DNA of 64,000 nt. Source: Halictus rubicundus. Taxonomy: Eukaryota; Arthropoda; Insecta; Hymenoptera; Halictidae. A program made the position numbers and the translations under genes. The notes beneath the pieces were generated by a model. The model ran no database searches. It had not been told where the DNA came from and saw nothing but the letters and a program-made list of their open reading frames with translations. The stretch spans positions 9,576,058 to 9,640,057 of the forward strand of contig NC_135153.1 of NCBI RefSeq assembly GCF_050948215.1, read 5' to 3'. Every line of letters starts with the position of its first letter. Positions within the stretch are counted from its first letter, which is position 1. Positions 35,304 through 47,786 of the stretch are shown piece after piece.

Positions 35304-38300
35304 CTACGAAAACGCGATTTCGGCGCTCGAGAATGGAAAAATTTTTTTTTTAATAAATGAGTGATGGAGATGTGTTTTAAGAACCTTCCAAAGGAAGCAA
35401 ATCCGAAAAAAACTTTTGATCCCCCCACCACGACCCACAGAAGGCCGGCAAAGTTTGAGGAAAAAATTAAGAACGTGAAATTGTCACCTTTCACATGATT
35501 TTTTCAATATTCGAGTACAATTTAAAAGATAACTATTAGAAATAGCTGAGTTGGGTTTAGACAATACGAAAGCTTACCTCTTCTAGGTTTTAAAACGATG
35601 TTAAAACAGGTAATTGTTATTACATTTTTTAAATTATAGTTTTTTCAAGTGAGCACAAGTTTTTCTAAATTTGAACTTTAAGTATGCCGGAACCTAATAG
35701 AACCATGCACCGACTATACTCTGACAGACCATGATTAGTTGACCAAACAATGCAAACAAATTTATTTGCGACAACTTGTAACAAATCTAACAGAAATTAC
35801 AGATTTACTTCAGGAATATTAATGCAGAAGAACAGGTATATTAATTCCACTTATTCTATAACTTGTTTAAAACCTGTGCAATTAATAAACACCGTGTAAA
35901 TTCATATTGATTTTTGTTGCAATTTGAAATCAAATTTGATTCAATTATTTCTAATGGTTTAGAAATATTATTTTAAAGCGCCAAAATGGCATTTTCGCCC
36001 ACAGCGCGGCGCACTGCTGCGCAGCGACGGTGCGCGTTGCACTAAAGAGTTTCGCTTTCGGCAGCCAGTCATAGATGACTGGAACTACGAATTTTAAAAT
36101 AAAATCCTAACTTGACCATTTCGGAGAGAGTAATTACTGAAAGAATATTTGAAAGGATAGGTAATCAAACAAATGTTACAATTCCAATCTATTTCGCATA
36201 AGGTATCGGTTTTGTATGATCCCTTATTGGCACATACCCCGGCCATTTCTGAACACGGTTCCATCGACGTGCAATCGAGAACGGCCCTCCCTCGATACGC
36301 GTATAAGACAGAAATCATAGGGCAAAGCAACATAATAACGTTAGCGTGTAGAGTAGTCCTAATCGTACAGAGTTCTATAGCGCACTCGAGCACTTAGCTT
36401 GGAATGTCATGCAATAAAGTTCACCCTTTGACGTGTTCTTCTCATGCGAATGTCGGCAGGATACAGAGCAGCTGAAACCTGTACTTGTTCCGTACTACAG
36501 TAATATTCTCAGTCTAGAATTTGCGTGTTAAGATTGCACAATTGAGGAGGTATTCCACTTCTCGAAACCAACGCAACGTTGCCGTTGGGATGCGCGAGTT
36601 TAGACCATGCTGACGACGCGAACGACGTTCAGGACCACCGGCATCCTTTAATTTTGACATAGCTTTAATCTTGTCTTCGAATTCACGTCGGAGATGGTCC
36701 CTCAGAAGTTAATCATTAGTACACGCCCTTAGCCACGAGGTGTACTTACAGGGTCTTAACCTCTGGCTGAATAGTGATTGACGTGTCATAAACCTCAACG
36801 TGCGACACAACAGTTAATGGGTCCGTTAAGCGCGCATCCCTCTCGGGACAGTAATCCTGTAGGTCACTTCAAAGCGCATTTTCATCCCCGCGATAGGGCT
36901 GTACTATGTCATACCCAGTGAATTAATCTTTGATCTTAAGGACATTACAATTTCCTGTAAATATTATAACCCTTAATTGTATAAAAGTAAATTCTTCAGT
37001 CCGACAATATTTTAGTGAAAATAAAAGATATTGTATGAATATTGTAAAAATAGTATATGTGGAAAGTTGTTTGAAGAATGAACGTGCAAAGTGTCTCGAC
37101 TAACGCAGGAACAGTTGCAAACAGATTCGACAAACTTGCCGAACGTCACGAAGATAACCTAACTACTGGAAATCAGAGTATCAGGAAATAAATTTAACGA
37201 GCAACTCCAACTAGACGGGCGGCGTGTAAACTTTCGCGATGACGTCACCAAATGATACAGAGTTCCCGACGCGAATTATAACACTCGTTAGAGGAATTAG
37301 TTAAGGGCGAGACGTGTCTATTAATAAGACTGTGCCTTCAACAAGTCGGGCCTATAAACTGTTAACTTAGTTCTATGATAATACCACGGTGCAACAGCAT
37401 GATTATCGCATTAAAAGCTGGGCTGACTGCGTGGCAGCCTCGCTGATGTTTTACGCTCCCAATATGGCGAGATTGAATTGCCGAAATGAACGCGCACGAT
37501 GCTCCTAGCGAAAGCATTGTTTTTAACATTTACGCTGTTCCGAGGTGCAGTTAGGGTAAAGGACCCAATTACCGTGCCTATATTAATTATACATATTTTT
37601 AAAGCATAATGAGAATTTAAAAAGAGATATATGACATATATATTACCCGATGTTAATAAAAAACACATTGTAGAAGTTTAATCCAAAATAAAATTATGAA
37701 ATCGAGAAACGTGTAAAAGTAAATTCATGTGAACTTACAAAATCCAGATAAAATAAAAAAATAATTATGAATTATTTCACAAAAAAAAAAGAAATTAAAT
37801 TCCACGAACAAGGCTATCCGTCTAATAGATAATCTGGATGATTTAACCCACGGTTTAACATGTCAATTACGTTTGCAGGATTCACCCTGATTTTTTTGGT
37901 AGGCATCGCTCAAGAGAGTGTCATCAGAAAAACCACCCCTAAAGTATCGATTACCTTTTTTGCCATTAATGATCCAAATACTCGTTCCGATAAATGGAGT
38001 TCAGACGAACGGAGTCCCATCATAATTACTGTTTTCTAAAACAGGTAATTGCTTTCGCGGATGTCGCGTTTTGCACAGAATTGCGACAAAAGAGGAGGAA
38101 GAAAATCCAGACACTAGTTATAGCATCTGGCGGTAGTAGCGTCGTAAGTAAAAGTGGTGCGCGATGAAATTAGGCCAACCGATGTACACACAAACTTCGC
38201 GAAATAAAAAACAGTTTATGACAGCGACATGAAACGTTATCTGTTATGCACCGTGTCATCCATTAATTCTGTCCATTCGACATGCCGGTGCTGTTTTGGG

Positions 38301-38491
38301 GAACGGGAAACGATTGGAATTAATATTTATAGCAGCTACGTGGATGTAAGCATGAAAAACATCCGAAAGGCGGTGCATTTTTAAATGAAATTGTTATTTT
38401 TATGTCGAATTTCTTCTCCTCACATTTATTCACTCCCACGCCTTCCTGTCAACTTTGTTCCGCATCTAGATTCTGTAATTGAGAAATAGTA
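35304..38491. other. No gene seen; holds two repeat fragments
   Basis: GCGCAGCGACGGTGCGCG at 36019 resembles the GCGCAGCGAAGATGCGCG interior of the hAT-like element at 39.7 kb, so 36005-36050 is probably a third remnant of it. Repeat D lies at 36755-36925. Frames at 36094-36393 and 37411-37668 are unrecognisable. Confidence 0.4.
36755..36925 (+). repeat. Dispersed repeat D, copy 2
   Basis: Colinear with 11120-11300 (see that entry). It lacks about ten bases where copy 1 reads CCCTTGCGGGC. Confidence 0.5.
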
Positions 38492-38581
38492 CAGTGATTT
38501 CTCTATATATGTCATATGCCAAGACCTGGATGATAAATGTCGCCAAGACCCGTGTTGGTGACATATATCGAGAACTCACTG
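38492..38581 (+). mobile_element. MITE, subfamily A, 90 bp mini-copy
   Basis: It starts CAGTGATTTCTCTATATATG and ends ATATATCGAGAACTCACTG with TA at both sides, but the whole central third is gone. The text jumps from GATGATAAATGTCGCC to AGACCCGTGTTGGTGACA. It is the smallest complete-ended member of the family here. Confidence 0.88.
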
Positions 38582-39647
38582 TACAATCTACGAGTGACCA
38601 AATCGGTGTTAATTAAAATTTTAGAATGAAACGCTTTTGTCCACGACATCGTTATCTTGAGGGATTTCTTCTAAAATCTATGGTAATTAAATTTTCCAAC
38701 TTCTTCCCCACATATACTTGTTTGCACGATCGCCTCCTGCTCAGCGATGCCACGTGCCCGGCGGCATTTGCATAATGAATGCAAATTGTAACGAATTCCG
38801 ACTGTGTCGACTGCTTTTAGACGTTAACATATAAAAACGGGCATCCAGGAGTATCTCAGATTTTCAGAAATGCACAGAGCACTTACACCCACCTAGAACG
38901 CCGCATCTTTCTTTCTTCGAGATTATACAGAACGCACTGTAAGGGACCGAAGACGGCCGAGTTCTAAAGCGGCGTTTCACACAGAAAGTCTTATTCAGAG
39001 GGGATTAATTAATAATAATTGAACGTCGGCATTACGTGAAAAGCTGGATCTTCCTTTCGGAATCTTTTTGGTGAAGCGTGCTCGAGTGAACGAGGGGTTG
39101 TGAGTCTACGAGAGTGCTTCATCTTACCTCGGATGCAGCGGTAACTGCGCTTTAAGAGAGTATAGGTTCCTGACGCGGCAGAAATACGAGTTTCCCGTCA
39201 AGTGATAAGAAGTAAAAACGAAAGTGTCATTTCGTTTAATACTACTTTCTTGTAATCATCAATTACACCGCGAAGGGCCACCCAGATTAAAAGCGATGTA
39301 ACCGCGGAAAAAGTATTCCTTAATAACAGCCTCTTAAACAACCTCGCAACGTGAATCAACAAACGACTTTACCGCTACGATAATGTCGCGATTGTGGAGC
39401 ATGCAATTTCTATCGCTTTCAGTAATGGCACATCCGATTATTATAACTGCAGATTTTACGCGTTTATGACAGAAATGAATAGGTGTAACATAGAACTGTG
39501 ACAGAGTAGAGAGAATTTAAATTTAAATACGAATATTTAAATACATTTTTGCTGCGCCGTCCGTGTTTACACGCGCTGTTCTTTCCTGCGTTCGGCGCGG
39601 TCGACGCGGTCACAAAGGAATACATAGCATAACTGTACAAGATAAAC
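38582..39647. other. No gene seen
   Basis: Ordinary mixed sequence. Frames near 39464-39676 overlap the start of the hAT-like element and are unrecognisable. Confidence 0.4.
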
Positions 39648-39811
39648 CAGTGATGGGCACGTATACGTCCCGCCATAACCGAACCGTGCGCGGCTTATGC
39701 TGTCTATCCACATCCGCGAGGCACGGTTGCGCAGCGAAGATGCGCGCTGCACGGAAGAGAAGTTGGTGGGGGAAGCAGGCAGCTCAGGGGCCCCTATCGT
39801 GCCCACCACTG
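39648..39811 (-). mobile_element. hAT-like MITE, both ends present
   Basis: The left end CAGTGATGGGCACGTA and the right end (inverted) CAGTGGTGGGCACGAT agree at 13 of 16 positions. Length is 164 bp. The flanks AGATAAAC and ATCTAAGC share only five of eight bases, so the target duplication has decayed or the ends belong to different insertions. Related copies are at 35171 and 39836. Overlapping frames on both strands (84, 82 and 93 codons) are products of its GC-rich sequence. Confidence 0.72.
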
Positions 39812-39835
39812 ATCTAAGCGAAGCAAACTTTACTG

Positions 39836-39925
39836 CAGTGATGGGCATGGTAGGGGCCCCTCAAACGCCTACTTCTCCCACCACCTCTCTTTCATGCAGC
39901 GCGTACCTTCGCGCAACGCGAGTTG
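39836..39925 (+). mobile_element. hAT-like partial copy, inverted next to the previous one
   Basis: CAGTGATGGGCATGGTAGGG, then CTTCTCCCACCACC and TTTCATGCAGCGCG, follow the 35171 copy in the same orientation. Similarity ends near 39925. It lies 24 bp from the right end of 39648-39811, in opposite orientation. Confidence 0.65.
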
Positions 39926-41475
39926 CATTCTTCGAACGCCTATAACTACGTTATTTTTGTGAATTCAAACAAATCCTTTTGCACACGTACTTTACGATAC
40001 TTATACTTGAAGAAGATGCAAATAAATCGACTTTTTGGACATGAAAAACTAGTTAGTAGTCATACTAAATCGTTTAGAAATACGCCCACTTCGCCCGCGT
40101 GAAAAATCTGCTCCGACCCATCGGGAGATTTAAAAGATTTCCCTGCGAGTTCGCAAAACTCGCTGACACGAGAGGTCAGGCTCCTCTTTCAAACGTCCGT
40201 TTGGAAGAAGACACAATTAGTTGGGGGTATAGAAAAAAATGAGAAGGAAAAACGTGCGGAGAAGTAAAAGCGGTTTTTGCGAATGTGAAACCCGTACAGA
40301 GACGATGCATATTCCTGCACACATATCCTGCCAGGACGTTGCGCAAAGGTGCTTCACCTTGAGGAAAAACAGACCCATAAATCAAAGTCCTTGCTTTGCG
40401 TGATGTCTCACAATGCGTTAATTACTGCCGCGAGAGCGGGACGACTGAAAGTGGGCTGGAAAAGTTCAAATGACTCTGTCGACCCTAAGGATTTAAAAAG
40501 TATAAAACGGCTGATAAAAAATTCTTCTGAAAGTACAGCACTGTCTGGGGAAAGTACAAAGCGAATTTAAATCGGTGCTTCAACGGAGGGTGTGTACACC
40601 TAACGTTCTCGCGAAATTATTACAATTTGATTTGCGATAGTTTGAAGGTACAAGTCGTAAGAGTAATTGTTTCGATGAGACAAAAGTGATATTTTTGTAA
40701 AAAATGTATAAAATTTAGTTAATAACATGACAAATTGGTAAATGTAATATTTTTCGTATACGGTTCATAAAAAAAAATAATTAAAAATAAAAATACAATA
40801 TATAAATCACAAGAGATAAAACGAAAATTTCTATTTTTAAACTCTCATCGCCCTGATTTGTCGACATAAGCGTTGCACAAGTGAACAGGGGGAGGGTTCG
40901 CACAACAGGTGACTGAGAAAGGTGCGGGCGGGCTTATCGCAAACGGAGATAGATTATACTGCGTGAAATACTGTTGTACATAAACGTGCCGGTAACTTTC
41001 GTTGCCAAAATGCTCGACCACAACAGTTTCGTATAAGCTGCATTCACGGAACTTTTAATTAGGTCTATGCCGTCCACATTGACAATCGGCTATTGTTTCG
41101 CAATGTCGAAAAGAGATAATTCAGATATTCGAGGATTTCGTATTGAAAGCAATGCTTTCGCGAAGTTCAAAGATAAGCGAAATAATACAAATGGGAAAAT
41201 CCCTTGGCAAGCCCGGAACAGCTTTATTGCGGACCAAATCCTCAAACGAACGTGTTTGAAGCATTGCAATTTCTCGAGGGATGGAAGCGTCTATTTATCA
41301 TGCGTGAGGATGTATGTATGCATATTTCAGAGTCTACAAACACAATATCTTGGTACACTCCAATCCATTTTGTTTGAAGATTTGCTTGCAAAAACAACGG
41401 TTAGAGGAAAATAAAATTTTGTTCATTTAGATTTTTCTCTACTTTATAATTTTGGATTTTGTTTTAGAAATTGAG
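39926..41475. other. No gene seen
   Basis: A 115-codon plus frame at 41067-41414 has no recognisable motif. The rest is AT-rich. Confidence 0.4.
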
Positions 41476-41640
41476 GACTTGGATTTTTTTTTTTTGGGGA
41501 AGTTAAAAAAATTAGTGGACTACATGACGTGGTAAAAAATTTGGAAAAAATTCTAATTGGCCGGGATTACAGAGAAAACGCTAAAAGTTGTAAAATACAA
41601 CTTTTCCATGTGGGTCTATGTTGAAAATTTAAAAAAATTA
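41476..41640 (+). repeat. Dispersed repeat C, copy 2
   Basis: Colinear with 32735-32905. It has several small gaps and a shorter segment around GTGGTAAAAAATTTGG. Confidence 0.7.
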
Positions 41641-42709
41641 AATTTGCATATAAATAGAAATATTGTAAATTTTGTGTCGATCACGCATATACCGAAAGTT
41701 TATCAATAATTGTTTCGCTAATGTAGGTGCACGAAGATTCGCTGTTTGGACGTAAGGGCCGCTAAACGTCGCCGCGGGGCGGTGTGTTTACATCGGTGGA
41801 AAAGACAATTTTTTCATTACCATTCCACTGGCTGAACGGAGTTTCGCAAGTTCGGCCCGGTGGAATAGCGAGGCGTCTTAAAGAACAAATGGCCCTTTGA
41901 AGTGGCAAGAAAGCCAATCCGGTCGCTCAGCGTCCCGGCGCAGGCACCGTGCCGTGAAATTCAAGTCGACTACACTTCCGGCCGAAGTGTAATCCGAAGT
42001 TCGCGCACGGGGGACTCGAGATCCCGGGACATCCAAGTTTCGAATTGCTGCGGCGGATAGATTATTCCGCGACGCGATTTCATTCGAGCTGACTTCAAAC
42101 CGCCGGGAACTTCGAATTCGTTAACGTTTCATGCCGAACATCTGGCGAATGTTCACCGTTCCGCCAAATTCATCTCCGTTACCGGACAAACATCCCCTCC
42201 CCCCTACCCACTCCCCACCACGCCGCTACCGCCAAAGGAATCGATATTAATGAACTTATTGCTTTGTTATCCGCCATCGAACTCGGTTACGTTCTGTTGC
42301 TTTCGGGATATATCGACGCACGAGTGCTTTTAATTGATCGGTTTAACAGAGGACCCGAAAACGGGCGCGGCGGCGGCGGCGGACCGGTTCACAAATGAAA
42401 TCTCAACTTAGATTGCGCGGATATAGATGGACGCTGCGGTATCGTCGAAAAGAATGCGAAATTTCGATTGATTTGGCCGACGTCCCGCGGACTTGCTGCG
42501 GTTGGAATTTGTCGGAAGCTTTGCGTTTCTTGCCAATTTAATAATCCTAACACAACGCTCGCTCGAGCGTTCTTTTTCACCGGATGGAAGCAAATGGTTT
42601 ATGATGCTTGCCGAAGTTAAAAGATGAGCGGGAAAAAAGTGTGCAGGGACGCCTGCGAAGGACTGGATGCGATCATGGACGCTTGATCGTCCAAGAGGCC
42701 GACACAGAG
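41641..42709. promoter_or_regulatory. CpG-rich block, no gene seen
   Basis: 41.72-42.6 kb is dense in CpG, with long non-repetitive text and a GGCGGCGGCGGCGG run at 42370. A C-rich run lies at 42190-42225. No frame has a recognisable domain; the long minus-strand frame entering it from the right owes its length to the minisatellite. It may be regulatory DNA. Confidence 0.25.
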
Positions 42710-42742
42710 TACTGCCCGTGCCTAACAAGAAGTCTTGTGCGA

Positions 42743-43172
42743 CGGCACAAGGGCAAAGGGGGCAAACGAAGTACAAGGGCAAAGGGGCCACAAGGGTAAA
42801 GGGGGGCACAAGGGCAAAGGAGGCACAAGGACAAAGAGGGCGCAAGGGCAAAGGGGGCAAAGGGAGCACAAGGGCAAAGGGGGCAAAAGGAGCACAAGGG
42901 CAAAGGGGGCAAAAGGAGCACAAGGGCAAACGGGGTACAAGGGCAAAGAGGGCACAAGGGCAACGGGGACGCAAGGCCAAAGAGGGCACAAGGGCAAAGG
43001 GAGTAAAGAGAGCACAAAGGCAAAGGAGGCACAAGGACAAAGAGGGCACAAGGGCAAAGGGGGTACAAGAGCATTGGGGGCACAAGGGCAAAGGGGCACA
43101 ACAGCAAAGAGGGTACAAGGGCAACGGGGGCACAAGGGCAACGGGGGCACAAGGGCAATGTAGGCACAAGGG
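42743..43172. repeat. 17 bp minisatellite, about 25 units
   Basis: The unit is CACAAGGGCAAAGGGGG with one- or two-base variants, some units shortened. The repeat has no stop in any frame of one strand and few on the other, so overlapping frames of 142-281 codons appear in several registers. Their peptides repeat every 17 residues (three units): Lys/Gly-rich on plus, Leu/Cys/Pro-rich on minus. This is the only reason this region shows the longest open frames in the window, and I do not call a gene. Confidence 0.93.
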
Positions 43173-43176
43173 CATT

Positions 43177-43277
43177 CGCTTGCTCCGCCCATCCCCACCG
43201 TTAACGCTCCAGTAGGTCCAATACATAGGGTCTGACGTCACACGGGGCGTCAACGGTGGGGATAGGCGGAGCGAGCG
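43177..43277. repeat. Palindrome with TGACGTCA in the loop
   Basis: The arms 43177-43206 and 43248-43277 match at 27 of 30 positions (CTCCGCC, ATCCCCACCGTT). The 41 bp centre contains TGACGTCA at 43233-43240, as in the 14.6 kb relative. That relative has only one arm, so the second arm arose or was kept only here. Confidence 0.85.
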
Positions 43278-43301
43278 GTTTCTTGTGAGGCACGGACAGT
43301 A

Positions 43302-44588
43302 GATTCATTGCTAGAAATAACCTATTGGCGTCATACTTATTTTTAGTATTGCGATAAATGAAATGCGACGCTTCGGATCGAACCTGCATTTCTGAAACCG
43401 GAACCAGTTAAAGGTCAAAGTAAATTTGGCTGTGGAAGCCGTCTTGACAGGAACTACTCTGCCGTGAAGTTAAAATTATGCATTACCGTTTAACTCATTC
43501 AGCCGAAATAACGAGCTGGACTCAGCGGTTGATTTGGGTCAAATGCTCAACTGCGAGACAGACTCGCAGCACTTTGACCCGAAACAAGCGCAACGAGTTC
43601 TGCTCGTTAGTTCGAACGTATGTGCTAATTGTAATAAACACTGTTGTCTTGAGTGTACAACGGTGATCAAAATGAAAGTATCGTTAAATTGTGTTGTTAA
43701 AACTGTCAATGTTTCATTTATTATAACTTCATGAGAAACACGAATAATTTTCATTTTCAATGGTGAATTTTCACTTTGAAAATTGTACACATTTCAGTGG
43801 GTTTCGCGGATGTGTTCCCTTTAAAAATGAATTCATAAAATTTAATGCTCGAACTTTTATTGCCGTTATATTGCGCTCTTAATGCAAAGTGTACCGCTAG
43901 CATTAGAATAATCCAAGATATATCACTATGAGTTTTCCTAGCGGTACTTGTATCTCATGCGTACGCGTTTAGTGGGTGATATAGGACACGAGACGAGGTT
44001 GTGTATCAAAATGTATACTGGATTTCGTAAAAAAAAAAATCCTATGACCCGGAATGCTGGACTAGTTCAATCGAGATGCAATTAAACGTTACCAGAAGAC
44101 TGAGGATTCTTATGCAAATTAAGAACTTTCTAAATCAGTTTTACGGAGCAGAAAATTAAATAAACATATACACACTCAAAAAAGTATACACAGATATATA
44201 CTCAGGCAAATATATACTCAAAAATATATACACTGTGCACTTTCAAAAATTAAATAAAATAAAATTAAATAATTATCATTTGTTAGAAAATGTTTTTAAA
44301 CAATTTTGCGCCCAAATTTAGCAACCCTTTAATTTGAATCGTTAATACATTTGAACGAATTATGAGTTTTTTTTTAGCTCTGTTTAAATAAATGTAATTC
44401 AGAGACGGAAACGTAATTGTTCCACTAACTGAAGGTCCCTTTACAGGAACGCGCTTGTCTCGTTCATAATTTGGATACAAGAAATTGTACTGCATACTTG
44501 GGACTTGTACACTAGAATTTCCCTAGAGACTTTGAGTCTATAAAGTGAATCACTTCAGACGAGCCAGTTGAATAACTCTGACAGTTTT

Positions 44589-44643
<55 letters not shown>

Positions 44644-47600
44644 AGGAAGTTGTTTGATTTGAGGGAAAGGGGATGTTTCTACATGAGGTAGAAGGCTTGA
44701 GGCTTTAATTATTCTTTTTTAGCGAAACAATGGTAATTCAAGGGCCACTGAAAATCATGGATACAAAAATCATGAGCAATGAATTAGAAGATAGTAGAAC
44801 GGACAATCTTAAATAACAAATTGGCGGTTGAACTTGTATGAAAAAAAACCTTTGAAAAACTGCAGTTTCAATTCCCTGAAAGCCGGTAATTTGTCACTGT
44901 AAAAAAGTCAATGGGGTCTAGAAACCTACTTCGTAGAAGTTGTAAGCTCTGCAATGCTTTGTAAAGTGCAACTAAAATGCTGCACGATCTACGTATCAGA
45001 TGAAATCCACGCGAGCGTATCGCGACCCTGTGAATCCAATTTCCTAACACAATTAAATTTTATAAAGAAACAAGTACGTTGTCGAATATTAAGATTATTT
45101 TCCTCAAACGTTGTGAATTTTGCAAAATATTCTATACTTGATTAATCAGCAGAACGGTAAGTATTATTGAAGACAAACACTTGACGAGAATTAAATAATA
45201 TAGCCTTCGATATTGACAAAGAGTTAATCAATTGTTTCTTTTGACTTCCACACCAAGAAAAATGACGAAGAAGACTTCGTATGCTTTCATAATGTGCATC
45301 TGGTGGTAACAAAATAAATAAATGAATAAAAATTCCCCGAGATTTGCAGAAGCTATTTCTGAAGGTCCATTTCAAGGTCATTCATAGATTACTGACATTA
45401 CAGGTTAAAACAAACTCAGTATCCGATGATGCTGTGTTTTTATCCTTAAAAATATTTTATTTTTATTATTTTCTTCACATGAAACTAATTATAAACGAAT
45501 ATTCGTGCCACGAAACGACATAAATTGCTGAATCACTTTGTCTTGCCTTCAATACCAGCAGAAATAATTTCGATATTCATTAGAATTGAGACACCCCGAG
45601 TACACATAGTTCGCGTTCCGTTTCGAAACAACTTTCAGTCTGAGTTCGTTCTCATACGGAAATTAATTAACCTAATAGGTATAGCATTATTGCAGGAAAA
45701 GGAATTTTAATTAGAGGAATACACGAGGATCGTTTAAAAATGAGGAACTCCGCGTAGAACTATTTCTAATGAGGTAACTTGTAATTAAATATGACGAAAA
45801 ATTGCTTCTCTGTACAGCATGATCAATTGTCTTGCATAGTTTTTGATTTTGCTATTACCGCGAGAGTTATAAACGATTTGCAGTTGGAACAATATCCATT
45901 GAGCTGGAAAATGCAAGTAGTTATTTAAAATGAAATACGTTTCATTTTTGGACTTTTACATAACTAAATCATATTATTTGCAAGAAGAACGCTAACTAAT
46001 GATAACGCAAAGCTAATGAACAGCAAGTTCTCCATCTCATTCACGTAAATTCGTTCGCGTCGAAAACTCCCGACATTTCAAGGTTAGAACACCGAGAATT
46101 AGCAAACGCTTTGCTATAGCATGTGTAAACGCGCTATGAAAAATACTGCACTCCATTTGCAAGAGTAAAAGAGCTTTCCACAACTCCGAAGTAATTCCAC
46201 CGCGAATAACAAAATTGAAATGAAACACGTGTAAAGGGTTGCGAAACGCGTGTTTAATATTTACTTAAACGTTACAAATTTTTAAATAAACTCCACGGCA
46301 GCGCGGCAGCCGAAATCAAAGAGAATTTCTATTAACCGAGAGAAATGAAAAAAACGTGATAGCTCAACAGAAATACCAGCCAGTACTCAGAGAAATATCC
46401 TTTGATATAGAAAACACAGACGAAATTTATTCATCGTTAAAAATGTTTCGAACCGAATCAAATAAAAGCGAAATGTTCCTGTGTAGTGCACTAAAATATT
46501 CCGTGTAAACAATTGAAATTATTAATTTCTGTTCAACTTCCTTTCTTTTTCTTTGGGCATAACAATTTTGTTTTATCGTAGAGATCTGATGATGGTGTAA
46601 CGATTTTGTGATTAATTCCTATAGTTCTTCCTTGCATTGAGAAGTGATCTGTTAGGGGTGCCCATAAGTAATCAATTATTTGCAAAGAATTTGTTTTGCC
46701 TTTAGCTCTGTACCGATCGTTGAAAAGGAAACACGTATTCTTTTACAGTTTTCGGTAAAGCAGCCTGTCTTCAAAATAGTCTAAAAAGCATAATTTTTTT
46801 ACAACCCTGTAATAAAATGGCGGCGAGATTATATAACATATTAAGAAATAAAAACTTGAATTTACTACAAAGTTTGTTATAGATTCCAAAATAATTGATT
46901 GCTTATGGGTCCTCCTAATAATAGGGATGAAACATTTCACGTAATAATCATGCAACGCGTGAGAAACGAAGGGAAATCGAACGGTGGGGAAGCACGGTAT
47001 AGGATGTGCTCCAGATAGTCCAAGTGTTACCCTTTCCTCGCTCATTCGAGAATGTTTCATGAAAATTACTTCCGCCACTGACGCGTCCGCCCTTTATATC
47101 CGAGATACCCGACAGACGCGTCGGGCGAATTTACATGGCGACTTTGTTTCGCGCGAAACAGAGGGCTGGTATCGTTTGGTTAACAAGCTCGTCTCGCGTT
47201 CCTCATCGAGAAGCGGATTTTATCCCGTGAGAGCGAACCTTTCGTTCGGCGCTGTCTCATTTACGTACGAATCCTATTCGAGATTCTGATTCTTTTGATC
47301 CGTCTGGCGCGCGACGATCGAGCCCGTTGCTGGAAACATTCAATCGTTCCGAAGAACCTGCACCGTAAAGGACTGTTTACTACGCCACCCGCAATCTTTT
47401 TATTTTTTCCCATTCTTTTTTCCTTATTCCCCATTCAGCGGAACGTCTGGCCTACGAATCCCGGCTCGTTACGCACCGAACCGCCGACACCGTCGCGCAC
47501 AAAAGAGAGTCACCTCTTTCGTCGGAACAACTAATTGGCGGACAAAAGTATTCGCACCCGAGAACCTTCCAGCGATCGAAATAAACAGTTGCGATTCGTT

Positions 47601-47786
47601 CCGAACGCTAGATCCACGGAGAACTGAAAACAAAATTTTTACATTGCTTTATCAAAATTACAAGCTTGAGCCATAACAGTAACTTTAAACGAACCTACGA
47701 AGAAAGATTTCGAGCTTTAAATCGAGTGCAAATTTGTTATTGTATTATTTTTAGTAATGAAATTGTCATAGTTCAAATATTGTGAA
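43302..47786. other. No gene seen; long unique stretch
   Basis: 4.5 kb of mostly AT-rich DNA. TACCGCTAG at about 43892 is inverted as CTAGCGGTA at about 43939. CAAAAATATATACAC-like words recur at 44.17-44.24 kb. 46.98-47.55 kb is CpG-rich, with plus frames of 101 and 79 codons that I cannot assign; it could be regulatory or untranslated sequence. Confidence 0.4.
44590..44639 (+). repeat. (AG)n microsatellite
   Basis: About 24 AG units with one AAAG interruption near the left end. Confidence 0.95.

Larger units (their letters stand above)
42710..43301. mobile_element. TIR-bounded element enclosing a minisatellite and a palindrome
   Basis: TACTGCCCGTGCCTAACAAG at 42710 is inverted at 43280-43301 (TTCTTGTGAGGCACGGACAG then TA), 20 of 22 positions matching, with TA at each outer edge. 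Between the ends lie the 17 bp minisatellite (42743-43172) and a 30 bp-armed palindrome (43177-43277). The right half is homologous to 14553-14740, which lacks the minisatellite. The array therefore probably expanded inside one copy of this MITE family. No genuine coding sequence. Confidence 0.75.

Noticed and set aside
42408..43253. Open frames up to 281 codons on both strands, apparent Leu/Cys/Pro-rich or Lys/Gly-rich protein
   Set aside because: They exist because the 17 bp minisatellite has no stops. Several registers on both strands are open at once and the peptides repeat every 17 residues.
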